Positions 39,801-48,342 of a stretch of 64,000 bases of DNA are shown in pieces. The stretch covers positions 1 to 64,000 of the forward strand of contig NZ_LMQO01000007.1 of NCBI RefSeq assembly GCF_001425385.1. The letters run 5' to 3'. Under the pieces are notes generated by a model. The model made no database searches and was not told the DNA's origin. It was given only the letters and a program-made list of their open reading frames with translations. The position numbers were made by a program, and so were the translations under genes. Origin of the DNA: Sphingomonas sp. Leaf407. Lineage in GTDB: Bacteria; Pseudomonadota; Alphaproteobacteria; Sphingomonadales; Sphingomonadaceae. The stretch's first letter is position 1, and every line of letters starts with the position of its first letter.

Positions 39801-40766
39801 TCACCCCTGCGATTTCGTCAGCGCGCGCAGCACGCCGTGTACGTCGATACCCCGATCCCCGTGCCGCGCACCGGCTAGCGCCCGTTTGATCCGTCCCACG
39901 TCGGGCGGGCCGAGGATAGCGTTGACGATGGTGCACGCTTCCTCGGGTAAGCGATCGCCGAAGCGGCCGCGCAGCTGGGCCATGTTGTTGCGCACCGCCG
40001 CCGCCTGTTTCGTCCAGGTCCGCTGCCGTGCCGTCAATTCGGCGGGCAGGGTGGTGAGCAGCCGTAGCGCTTTGGCGATACGACCCTCGCCCGCGCGGGC
40101 GAGACCGATGCTGTTCGATCCGTGCTGGCGATACTGCACCAACGGCACGTCGACATGCCCGATATGCCCAAAGATTGCGGCGAGCTGGATCAGCCAGTGA
40201 TCGTGGATGTCAAGCAGCGGGAAGGGGAGGGCGATATCGAGCAGCGCGCGGTTCATCAGCATCGCGCAGCCCGGCACATGGTTGTTGAGCACGAAATCGC
40301 GAAAATCCGATGCCTCGCCCGACTTGATTGAGGAGCGGAAATAGGAAGCATTGATGACCCCGAGCGTCTCGTCGACGATTGCGAGGTCGCAGAAGGCCAG
40401 CGCTGGCACGTGCTTGCCGTATTGCGCCTCGAACCCCGCGACCTTTGCCTGCAACAGGGCGATCTTGCGCGGATCCCACACGTCGTCCTGATCGCACAGC
40501 GCGACATAGGGCGCATCGGTACAGCGTAGCGCATTCTGAAAATTGCGAGTAATGTCGCGCTGCGGATCAATCGGCGCGACGTGGAGATCGAGCGTGCCGC
40601 GCCGCCCCTCGATCACTTGGAGCGTATCGTCGCTCGATCCGTCGTCGGAAACCCATATACGGATGGCTGGCCAGGTTTGCGCCGCCAGCGAATCGAGCTG
40701 CTCGGGCAGGAAACGCGCGCCGTTGTAGGTGGCAAGCGCGATGTCTACGCGGGGCGGCTCGCTCAT
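39801..40766 (-). CDS. GT2-family glycosyltransferase (rhamnosyltransferase-like)
   Basis: 321 residues with a GT-A fold. VDIALATYNGARFLPEQLDS opens the domain, then WVSDDGSSDDTLQVIEG and the DXD-like ALCDQDDVWDPRKIAL. The sequence resembles RfbF/WcaA-type family members that often use dTDP-rhamnose, which rmlCBDA would supply. It acts at the cytoplasmic membrane face. It is the first gene of the minus-strand unit that continues with the FrhB-like, Wzy-like and secreted-protein genes. Confidence 0.85.
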   Translation of the reverse strand: MSEPPRVDIALATYNGARFLPEQLDSLAAQTWPAIRIWVSDDGSSDDTLQVIEGRRGTLDLHVAPIDPQRDITRNFQNALRCTDAPYVALCDQDDVWDPRKIALLQAKVAGFEAQYGKHVPALAFCDLAIVDETLGVINASYFRSSIKSGEASDFRDFVLNNHVPGCAMLMNRALLDIALPFPLLDIHDHWLIQLAAIFGHIGHVDVPLVQYRQHGSNSIGLARAGEGRIAKALRLLTTLPAELTARQRTWTKQAAAVRNNMAQLRGRFGDRLPEEACTIVNAILGPPDVGRIKRALAGARHGDRGIDVHGVLRALTKSQG

Positions 40767-41103
40767 GCCCTGCCTCGGGATGAACTCGATCGGGGCGGAA
40801 CGACGCTGAAACGCATGATTTGCAACGTCTCCTTTCGCTCATCTTCGGTGCATCATGCCCGAACCCTGCTCCCCAGCCGGAAAAGTCCATGAGCAGCGCC
40901 AATTGCCTATGGCAATTTTGCGCACTTGCTGCAATGCAATAGGCTGCACCGGATGTCGGAAGACATCGAATGCGGTCGAGGCGAAACGTTTATTGCGTGC
41001 CGAATCGGGTTGGAGTGACTGGCGAACTCGGCCATGCACTGCGGCGCGTCAGCGGTTCGGTCGACAGCGGCGCTTACTGATCTGAACGAGGGGGGTAACG
41101 GCG
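40767..41103. promoter_or_regulatory. Divergent intergenic region with palindrome AATTGCC-TAT-GGCAATT
   Basis: A 337-base gap between the divergent GT2 and pyruvyl-transferase genes. The perfect seven-base-arm palindrome is at 40901-40917 and has the same TAT centre as the palindrome at 5549-5563, although the arms differ. No gene is visible. Promoters in both directions are expected here. Confidence 0.45.
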
Positions 41104-42267
41104 ATGCGTGCATTGCGGATTGGTTTGTTGTGGCATCAATTCGGACGTCCGAATCTTGGTGTTGATGCGCTAAGTCGATCCAATATCGCTATCCTACGCG
41201 CCGCTGCGGAATCGATCGGGGCCTCCGCGCGGTTCGTCCTCTTCGGCAAGCCGGGCGAGGATTTCGCGCTGGACGAGGATGTTGAGTTGGGGCCGTTCCT
41301 TCGCGTGCGCGAACTAGCGACGTTCAATACGCGCAAATATCGCGACGAGCTGAAGAAGTGCGACCTGATCGTCGATATCTGCGCCGGCGATGGCTTTACC
41401 TCGATCTACGGCAAGTTGCTGTTCAGCCTGCATGCGGTGACCAAATATCATGCGATCCGGTCCGGTAGTCCGCTAGTGTTCGCTCCGCAGACGATCGGCC
41501 CGTTCGAAAGCTTCTGGACGCGATCGATCGCGCGCTGGATATTCAACCGCGCGCGAAAGACCTTCGCCCGCGACAGCCTCTCGACCGTGGCGTTCAAGGA
41601 TATGGGCGCGCGTTCGCCCTTTGAGGAAGTGATCGACGTCGCATTCCGCCTGCCGTTCGAACCTGCCGCAGCGAAGGCACCGGATGCGCCGGTGAAGGTG
41701 GGAATCAACGTTTCCGGCCTGCTCTATCGGGCGGGCGAGCAGTTCCAGCTGACGATCGATTACGCCGAACTCAACCGACGCCTGATCGCACAGTTCGGCG
41801 CGATGCCGAACGTCGAGGTCTGGCTCGTGTCGCACGTCCATCACGATGCGGACGACATCGACGACGATTATCCCGTCCTCCTCGAACTGGCGAAGGCGTT
41901 CCCGGGCACGAAGGTGGCGCCGAAATTCGTCAATTCCGAGGAAGCAAAGTCCTTCATCGTCAATCTGGACTTCTTCACCGGAGGGCGGATGCACGCCTGC
42001 ATCGGCGCCTTCTCCTCGCTCGTGCCGGTCGTACCGATCGCCTACAGCCGGAAGTTCAACGGCCTGTTCTCGACCCTGGGCTACCCGCATGTCGCCGACG
42101 GCAAGAAATTGAACACCGACGAGGCTGTCGCCGCCGTGATCGCGGGATTCCACAACCGCGCGACGCTGCACGCGCAGGCGACGGCGGCGATGAACGACGT
42201 CGCCCGGCCGCGCCTCAATATTTATCAGAACGCGATGGCGGATCTGCTCAAGGAGGTAGCCGCCTGA
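41104..42267 (+). CDS. Polysaccharide pyruvyl transferase family protein
   Basis: 387 residues. It fits the PS_pyruv_trans family: RIGLLWHQFGRPNLGVDALS at the N-terminus, DLIVDICAGDGFTSIYG, VFAPQTIGPFES and the conserved late motif DFFTGGRMHACIGAFSS. Members add ketal-linked pyruvate to EPS sugars, although many family proteins have other or unknown acceptors. The ATG follows a GGGG run. It lies divergent from the FrhB-like gene, the usual genomic partner of this family. Confidence 0.87.
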   Translation: MRALRIGLLWHQFGRPNLGVDALSRSNIAILRAAAESIGASARFVLFGKPGEDFALDEDVELGPFLRVRELATFNTRKYRDELKKCDLIVDICAGDGFTSIYGKLLFSLHAVTKYHAIRSGSPLVFAPQTIGPFESFWTRSIARWIFNRARKTFARDSLSTVAFKDMGARSPFEEVIDVAFRLPFEPAAAKAPDAPVKVGINVSGLLYRAGEQFQLTIDYAELNRRLIAQFGAMPNVEVWLVSHVHHDADDIDDDYPVLLELAKAFPGTKVAPKFVNSEEAKSFIVNLDFFTGGRMHACIGAFSSLVPVVPIAYSRKFNGLFSTLGYPHVADGKKLNTDEAVAAVIAGFHNRATLHAQATAAMNDVARPRLNIYQNAMADLLKEVAA

Positions 42268-42274
42268 TCGGGGA

Positions 42275-42350
42275 GCGCCTGTACGCCGGTCTGAAACCGG
42301 CCTGAGCCGGGTCTGCGGCTCAGGCCGGTTTCAGACCGGCGTACAGGCGC
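42275..42350. terminator. 35-base perfect inverted repeat, likely bidirectional terminator hairpin
   Basis: Arms 42275-42309 and 42316-42350 match perfectly with a six-base loop (GGTCTG). They are GC-rich with no clear U tract. The right arm contains the stop and last nine or so codons of the convergent glycosyltransferase, so the left arm is an inverted copy of that gene's 3' end. It sits between two convergent genes, where it could stop transcription from both sides. Confidence 0.7.
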
Positions 42351-43543
42351 GCGACGGAATCGAAATAGCGCTCGCTGGAATGGACCACGCGGGCGTAGGC
42401 CGACCCGCTGCGTCCGCGCTCTGCGAGCTGCGCCGTGCCGGTGTCGTCGACCGTGCGCAGGGCCTGCGCGAGCGCGGTGACATTGCCGCTCTCGAACAGC
42501 CATCCGCCATCCGCATCCGCGATCATCTCCGGTATCCCGCCGATGTCCGCACCCAGCACGGGCCGCTCGAGATAGAACGCCTCGAGCACCGACATCGGCC
42601 CGTTCTCATACCATTCCGAGGGAAGTACGATCGCCCGGGCGCGACCCACCGCGTCCCAGAGGGCGTCGCCGTCCAGCCTGCCGCGTAGCACGACCGGCGC
42701 GTTCAGGCTGGCGATCAGCGCCGAAATCTCCGGCAGGGAAGGCCCCGAGCCGATGATCTCGACCGGGACCGAAGCGGCTGCCGCCGCGCGCACCAACGTG
42801 GAAAGCCCCTTTTCCGGGGCCAGCCGGCCGAAATAGGTGATCGGCGCGGAATAATCCTGGATGAAGCGCGCATCCACGGGTGCCGAGAAATTGGGCACAT
42901 GCGCGATCCGGTCCTCGGGCCAGCCCCATTCGAGGAACTTGTCCCGATAGAATTTGCTGGGCGACACCACCAGCGCGACGTGCTTGCGATAGCTGTCCAT
43001 CCGGCGATAGAGCGCCGCCTCCGCACCGACGATGAGGCTGGCGCCGAGGCTGTCCTTCACGCAGCGATGGGATGCGACGTTCCATACCGAGCCGGTCTTG
43101 CAGCGCTCGCAGATACCGCCGGCATTCATCATCTTGTAGGCCGGGCACAGGATCTTCAGATCGTGCGCGGTGATGACGATCGGCACGCCATGATCGGTCA
43201 GGACCGGCAGGATCGATGGCGTGATGTGATGATAGGCGCAGTGGATATGCGCGACATCCGGCCGGTATTCGCCCAGGATTCGGCGCACCTTCGTCACGGA
43301 ATCCGGATTGTAGATGGTCCGGAGCGCGACGTTCAGCTTGGCCGCCGCCCCGCTGGCATATTCCGAATCCACCAGCTCGATGAAATGCCTGTCGTCCTCG
43401 GTCGGCAGGTTCCGCGGATGCTTCATCGAGAAGAACCGGTTCTCCCAGCCGTTGCCCGTGAAAAGCCGGGCGTGATCGAGATATACGGCATCCGATCCGC
43501 CGCGGCGGTAATGATATGAGTTGATCGACAGCAGCTTACCCAC
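42320..43543 (-). CDS. GT4-family glycosyltransferase
   Basis: About 407 residues. GTG 43543 is preferred, with GGAGG six bases upstream; ATG 43555 adds four residues. N-terminus GKLLSINSYHYRRGGSDAVY. A Cys-rich loop (KILCPAYKMMNAGGICERCK) is characteristic of one GT4 subgroup. Donor half: YFGRLAPEKGLSTLVRA and LPSEWYENGPMSVLEAFYLE (EX7E region). The start overlaps the rmlB-like fragment by eight bases and the 3' end lies within a perfect inverted repeat. Confidence 0.87.
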   Translation of the reverse strand: MGKLLSINSYHYRRGGSDAVYLDHARLFTGNGWENRFFSMKHPRNLPTEDDRHFIELVDSEYASGAAAKLNVALRTIYNPDSVTKVRRILGEYRPDVAHIHCAYHHITPSILPVLTDHGVPIVITAHDLKILCPAYKMMNAGGICERCKTGSVWNVASHRCVKDSLGASLIVGAEAALYRRMDSYRKHVALVVSPSKFYRDKFLEWGWPEDRIAHVPNFSAPVDARFIQDYSAPITYFGRLAPEKGLSTLVRAAAAASVPVEIIGSGPSLPEISALIASLNAPVVLRGRLDGDALWDAVGRARAIVLPSEWYENGPMSVLEAFYLERPVLGADIGGIPEMIADADGGWLFESGNVTALAQALRTVDDTGTAQLAERGRSGSAYARVVHSSERYFDSVARLYAGLKPA

Positions 43544-43889
43544 CGATACCTCCATCCGGCGCGGGGTGGGTCACGCGCGATCCGCAGGGCCACCGCTCTA
43601 TCCCTTCCGCCGATTGCGACGCCAGCATCATGGCGGTGCCCATGATATTGGTTTCGAGGAAGATTGCGGCGCCGGTGATCGGGCGGTCGACATGGCTTTC
43701 GGCGGCGAGATGCATCATCACGTCGGGCCGACGCTTCGCGAATACCGCGTCGATCACGCTACGATCGCGGATATTGGCCTGATGGGTCAGCGCATCGACA
43801 TTGACGAGATCATAGCCCTTGTCCGCGACCCGATGGCGACACACCGCCGACCCGATGAACCCGGCACTCCCGGTGACTGGGATCTTCAT
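43536..43889 (-). pseudogene. Truncated rmlB-like dehydratase fragment
   Basis: 117 codons. The N-terminus MKIPVTGSAGFIGSAVCRHR and later [20 protein letters not shown] are clearly dTDP-glucose 4,6-dehydratase. Between VDALTHQANI and RDRSVIDAVFAKRRPDV about 20 residues found in intact RmlB are missing. The protein ends after ETNIMGTAMMLASQSAE plus an unrelated tail, so the catalytic DEVYG and YxxxK are gone. It is a decayed relic of another nucleotide-sugar operon next to the GT4 start. Confidence 0.82.
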
Positions 43890-43968
43890 CGTTTCCCCCG
43901 TTTCGATTGATCCGCCCGCTATGCTTCACTGCACAAAAATCCACAAATGAAACGCGCCGTGCAGGCGC

Positions 43969-44574
43969 TCAGGCGTCCATCCCCGCCGATTTCGCGAAAT
44001 GCGCCGCCGGGCGGAACACGAGATCGGGCTGTTCGGCGGCGAGCCGGCGCAACTCCTCCGGATCCAACTCCCACCAGCGCGTCGCCTCGATCGCGGCGAT
44101 CGTCGCCTCGTCGAAGCGCATCCGCACCACGCGCGCGGGATTGCCGGCGACGATCGCATAGGCGGGCACCGGCCGCGTCACGATCGCGCCCGCCGCGATC
44201 ACCGCGCCCCGCCCCACCGTGCCGACCTGCGGCAGCAAGGTGGCGTTGTGGCCGATCCATACGTCGTCACCGATCACCAGTTTGGCATAGGGCTGCATGC
44301 TGCGATCAACCACGCCGAGCGTTTCGTTGTAGAGATAAGCGGTGAGGCCGATGAACTCGATGCCATGGTTGCGCAGGAAGATCTGCGCGGCGGGCGCGAA
44401 CGAGCAATAGCGCCCGATCGTGACGCCCGCGGGCACGCGCGCGAGATCGAAACAGCCATAGCTGTACATCCCGATCTCCACCCCCAGCGCGCGATAGCGG
44501 CGGCGCAAAGCGAGGCTGGTATGCTCCTCTTCGAAACTGTGCCGCCCGCGCAGTCGATTTATCAGTCGTCGCAC
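43969..44574 (-). CDS. Hexapeptide-repeat acetyltransferase (CatB/VatD-like)
   Basis: 201 residues. Left-handed beta-helix turns: VEIGMYSYGCFDLARVPAG, VTIGRYCSFAPAAQIFLRN, LVIGDDVWIGHNATLLPQVG, VGRGAVIAAGAIVTRPVP, then AIVAGNPARVVRMRF. A catalytic-type His is in RNHGIEF. It would O- or N-acetylate a sugar with acetyl-CoA in the cytoplasm. It lies 25 bases downstream of the flippase gene, in the same minus-strand unit. The acceptor is unknown. Confidence 0.85.
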   Translation of the reverse strand: MRRLINRLRGRHSFEEEHTSLALRRRYRALGVEIGMYSYGCFDLARVPAGVTIGRYCSFAPAAQIFLRNHGIEFIGLTAYLYNETLGVVDRSMQPYAKLVIGDDVWIGHNATLLPQVGTVGRGAVIAAGAIVTRPVPAYAIVAGNPARVVRMRFDEATIAAIEATRWWELDPEELRRLAAEQPDLVFRPAAHFAKSAGMDA

Positions 44575-44599
44575 GCCGTCCCTCCCTCATGCCTGCGCA

Positions 44600-45979
44600 T
44601 CAGATCGCCCACACCAATGCCGCCGCCGCGAACGTGATCGCCGTGCCCGCGATCACCGTAGCACGTGAGACGAACACCGTCGCGCCGCGCCGGCGCAACA
44701 GCGCACCGCCGAGCACCAGGATCAGCGGCACGCCGGACAGTGCCAGCAGCCACGCGCTCGCCTTTACCCCATGGGACGGCAGCAGCCACGCGCTCGCGCC
44801 GGCGAACGTCGCGATCGCGACGAGTTGCGCCGCGATGCGCGGCCCGACCCTGCCCATCGCCGCAAGCTGGATGCCGAACGCGGCCGAGGCGAAACGCAGC
44901 ATCACGAATGCGCCGAAGCCGCGCCACAGCGGCACGAGCTCGCCATAGGCAGGGCCGTAGATCAGCGGCGTCACCAGCGGGCCGACGAACGCAAAGCCCA
45001 GCCCCCCCGCCACCGCCAGCATGACGAACTCGACGTCCAGGCGACGCGCACTGCGTCGGAACCCGGCGGCATCCGCGCGTCCGAACGCCAGCGACAGCGT
45101 GGGCATGTAGACGGTTGAGAGCACCATCGCGAACGGCATTATCATCTGCACCAGCCGCGCGCCGGCCTGATAGATGCCGATATCGTGCGCGCTGAGCACG
45201 GCGGCGAACAGCAGCACGTCGATCTGGCTGGACAGCGTGGTGAGGATGCTGTCAGCCGCGAAGCCCTTCGCGGTGTGGAACGTCTCCCCCAGCCGCGCGC
45301 GCGCCGGCGCGGCGGGTGGCGGCGTGGCGAGATCGCGGCGGATGACGAACAGGATGATGCCGAGATACAGCAGCCGCGTCACCGCGAAGGCGATCGCCGC
45401 CGCGGTGATGTCCCGCGTCGCGGCGGCGACGCCCGCCACGCCCGCCATCAGCAGCACGCTCGTCGCTACGACCAGCTTCGCCTCCACATCGAAGCGCCGG
45501 TGCGCGCGCATTACGATCAGCGCGAGATCGCCCATCGCATAGGCGGTGACGCCGACATAGGCGAGCGCATAGGCGGGGAGCAGCGAGGCATCCGCCACTG
45601 AGAGCAGGATCGCCGCCCCGATCGGCGCGATGAGGAGCGCGAGCAGCGTCTTCAGCGCCAGCGCGTCGCGCACGATCCGCGCCGCGTTGTCCGGCGCCAT
45701 CGCCGCGCGGCGCAGCGTCGCGACGGAGAGGCCGAAATCGGTGACGATCGAGACCAGCCCGGTATAGGCGATCGCGCTGGCGAAGATGCCATAGGGCGCG
45801 GGGCCGAGGAAGCGGGCGAGGACGACGAAGGTGACGAGGCCGACGCCCATCCGCGCCAGCGTCGCGCCCAGCATCAGGATCTTGTCGCGGTTGCGCGGGC
45901 CGCCGGCGTAGGGATCGGACCCGGCACCCGCCGGCGCGCCGGTGGTTTCAGGATCGCCTTCGGCGGCAGATGTCGTCAT
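44600..45979 (-). CDS. Wzx-type oligosaccharide flippase (third of three)
   Basis: About 459 residues with twelve to fourteen helices. A polar N-terminal stretch of some 35 residues precedes the first helix (LMLGATLARMGVGLVTFVVL), then RFLGPAPYGIFASAIAYTGL, the usual Wzx/RfbX entry pattern. It should export the lipid-linked repeat unit of the second cluster. ATG 45979 is preferred; a GTG directly before it at 45982 is in frame. Its promoter region is the tail of the decayed glycosyltransferase upstream. Confidence 0.86.
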   Translation of the reverse strand: MTTSAAEGDPETTGAPAGAGSDPYAGGPRNRDKILMLGATLARMGVGLVTFVVLARFLGPAPYGIFASAIAYTGLVSIVTDFGLSVATLRRAAMAPDNAARIVRDALALKTLLALLIAPIGAAILLSVADASLLPAYALAYVGVTAYAMGDLALIVMRAHRRFDVEAKLVVATSVLLMAGVAGVAAATRDITAAAIAFAVTRLLYLGIILFVIRRDLATPPPAAPARARLGETFHTAKGFAADSILTTLSSQIDVLLFAAVLSAHDIGIYQAGARLVQMIMPFAMVLSTVYMPTLSLAFGRADAAGFRRSARRLDVEFVMLAVAGGLGFAFVGPLVTPLIYGPAYGELVPLWRGFGAFVMLRFASAAFGIQLAAMGRVGPRIAAQLVAIATFAGASAWLLPSHGVKASAWLLALSGVPLILVLGGALLRRRGATVFVSRATVIAGTAITFAAAALVWAI

Positions 45980-45998
45980 CACGGTGCCGGCGCGCGGA

Positions 45999-46860
45999 TC
46001 AGTCGCGCGGCACCATGGCCGCCCGATGCTCGCCGATCAGCCCGACCGCGCGATCGCCGGCGATCCGATGCGCGCTCGGCACCTCGGCATAGTAACCGAG
46101 GATTTGAAGCCATGGGAAGGCCTGCTCCCAGCGCGCGCGGCAGGCGACGCGCCGGATCGCCGATCCGCGCATCGATCGCAACGGCGCCTTGCGTTTCGTC
46201 GGCGAAGGAAAGGTCGCCATCGCCCACGACCCGGCGATTGAACGGGTTGTCGTGCGCGATTACCGCGCTACCGGCACCCGGTGCTTCCCCCAGTGAGGGT
46301 TTGGTACCGCCAAGGCGATGAACGTGGAGACAGGCGAGCGGGAAGAAGCGCATCGCGTGTAGCACCGGTGTCTTACAGATTGCGCCGGTGAACAGCGCGT
46401 CGGACCCGGTCGCCTCGATCACCGTGCTCTGGTCAGTGCTGAGGACGACGAGCTTGATGTCGCGCGGCCGGGTCGAAAAGCTGCGGACGATCTTAAGGAT
46501 CGAATTTTCCGGCACGGGGCGGACGATGAGTACCATGAACCAATCTGGTTCGAGGCTGTAGCTGGCAAGCGGCGCTGGATCAGGATTGGAAATCGGATCG
46601 CCACCATAAGAAATTATCGCGTTGATTGCCGCCAGTGTGGCGAACTTAATCGGACCCGCCGATCCACTTCGCCGGACGAAAATATAAATCCGGCGGATGC
46701 ACTCCCATTTGCCGACATGACGTCGGCCGCTCTCGCTGCTTTGATAATAGACCGTTATGCCCCGACCGAGATCACTCGGATAACCGGCGAGCCGCTCCAC
46801 AAATGTCTTAAATTCCCCGTACGACGCCGGGATGCCACGAACGCCAGGCACGATCAGTCT
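45999..46860 (-). pseudogene. Decayed copy of the DUF1972-type glycosyltransferase
   Basis: Homology to the intact gene at 33989-35104 starts at PRLIVPGVRGIPASYGEFK. Roughly 100 residues are then missing between FATLAAIN and ISYGGDPISN, where the intact gene has its NLINMDGIEW region. Homology resumes at RPVPENSILKIVRSF and runs to GGTKPSLGEAPGAGSAVIA. Near 46150-46175 the frame shifts, and the C-terminal match (RWEQAFPWLQILGYYAEV) continues in another frame to a stop at 45999. An internal deletion plus a frameshift make it non-functional. Confidence 0.78.
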
Positions 46861-47394
46861 TGGCCGATGATGAGAGTGTGAATACGACACAGTAGATTGC
46901 TCTGCACCGAACGACGACTGCCCGCAAGACGCCTGTGTTGACGTAGAGCGTGAGCGCTGCGGACGGGTTTGGTACAGAGCCGACCACGGTCGAACCGTCA
47001 GTTTATATGATGGCTGGACTTGTAAAATCTTTATATCATTGACTTGATAATCTAAGGTACGTTTGAAAATATCGGCCAAATCGTTCAAGAATAGTTAATA
47101 GTGTGAGTAATAGGAGTTATTTATTGCGCTGACGGGTAGCCTGCCGTGTGAATAGCGTTGCGTCTGATTTGGAGGTTAGAAAAATAGATCCTGGACGAAT
47201 GGGTTTCATATTATCATTCTTCAGACCGGATGTCCGCGCCGTAGTCAGATTCAGCGCAAGTAAATGAACGGATTCGCCTTAGTAACCGTTCGCATGCTTT
47301 GGCCGGAAAATTAAATTCTACGGAATCTTTACAGGATTTCCAGAAAGGCTGCGCTCCGATTCAACGTGCTGACTGTTGGAAGTCAGGGTGAGTA
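46861..47394. other. Gene-free, AT-richer stretch
   Basis: I see no supported gene here. It lies between the decayed glycosyltransferase and the IS630-like remnant, and its AT content is higher than that of its neighbours. Confidence 0.4.
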
Positions 47395-47800
47395 ACCAGA
47401 TCGTATCCGCGGGATTTGCGTGATCGGGTAATTTTGGCTGCCAAGGAGGAGGGTTTGCCGCGCCGCGAAGCGGTAGAGCGCTGTCGGACCAGTGATGCAG
47501 TGGCGGTGTGATGACTTCAGGCGCTGCGACAAGGTCGGCGCAAGGCGGCGGTCGGCGTTCCCGCTTGTCAGGGTATCGGACCTTGCTGGTCCCGCTGATC
47601 AAGACAGAACCAGATCTGACGCCATGTGTCGTAGCGGAGCGTCTGTAGGCTGAGCACAGCGTTAGAGCGGATACCGGTCCGCTTGTTCACAGGCAATTGG
47701 ATAACTTCCCACAAAACGTCTATGCCTTCAAGCGGTCGTACCCCTCCGGTGGAGGCCGCATTGCCTGGAACTGACGGGTTCTGGAGGTAGCACTGGTGCA
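47395..47800 (+). pseudogene. IS630-family transposase remnant
   Basis: Plus-strand reading gives RSYPRDLRDRVILAAKEEGL and PRREAVERCRTSDAVAV up to a stop at 47509, the start of an IS630-type transposase. In shifted frames LQALRQ and then AQGGGRRSRLSGYRTLLVPL and IKTEPDLTP follow, the next part of the same family, ending at a stop near 47646. Weaker resemblance continues to about 47800. Several frameshifts and the missing DDE domain show that only a broken N-terminal piece remains. Confidence 0.55.
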
Positions 47801-47851
47801 AGCGCGGGTGTTTGCACTGATATTAGCGACGGTGCGATGGTACCCATCCGG

Positions 47852-48010
47852 TCAGGGCCGCGAGCTGAACCTGTAGTAGCAGGATGAAGGGTCACTGAGC
47901 GTTTCTTTCAGGTAGTCGATGCCGTTGCGGGTAAAGGCGGTGGTGGATGGAGCATCGTCTTCGTCGCTGTCGACGATGAAGATACGTCCGTCTTCAGGTT
48001 CCATCGCCAT
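47852..48010 (-). CDS. Small acidic hypothetical protein
   Basis: 52 codons from ATG 48010 with GAGGAG nine bases upstream. The peptide begins MAMEPEDGRIFIVDSDEDD and has a mid part FTRNGIDYLKETL. It lies between IS remnants. The same frame is open upstream to the IS66 stop codon, so it could instead be the tail of a truncated gene. I recognise no family. Confidence 0.35.
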   Translation of the reverse strand: MAMEPEDGRIFIVDSDEDDAPSTTAFTRNGIDYLKETLSDPSSCYYRFSSRP

Positions 48011-48097
48011 GCTGGCGATCTCCTCGACAAGGGCTTCCTCGACACCGAGCGTGTTAGACCACGCACCGTGCAGTCCAGGCGAAGGTTGGACTCGCCA

Positions 48098-48342
48098 TCA
48101 GGCGGCCCGGGCGAGTGCAGGCGTTGAGGCTGTCGGTCGCCAGTTCCACGGCAGCAGTTCCCCAAGCCGGTTCTGGGGCATGTCGGCGATACGGGTGAGG
48201 ACGTCGGCGAGCCAGGCCTGCGGGTCGATGTCGTTTAGCTTGGCGGTAACGATGAGACTGTACATGAACGCCGCGCGGTCGCCGCCCCGGTCGGAACCGG
48301 CGACCAGAGGTGGCTCGGTTTGTCTGAACAGGCTCGCGGCTC
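48098..48342 (-). pseudogene. IS66-family transposase (TnpC), C-terminal fragment
   Basis: The last 75 or so codons read LVAGSDRGGDRAAFMYSLIV, then AKLNDIDPQAWLADVLTRIA and RLGELLPWNW, which is the classic C-terminal end of IS66 transposases. The fragment is cut at its 5' side by the IS3-type element at 48343. No catalytic DDE part remains. Confidence 0.85.
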
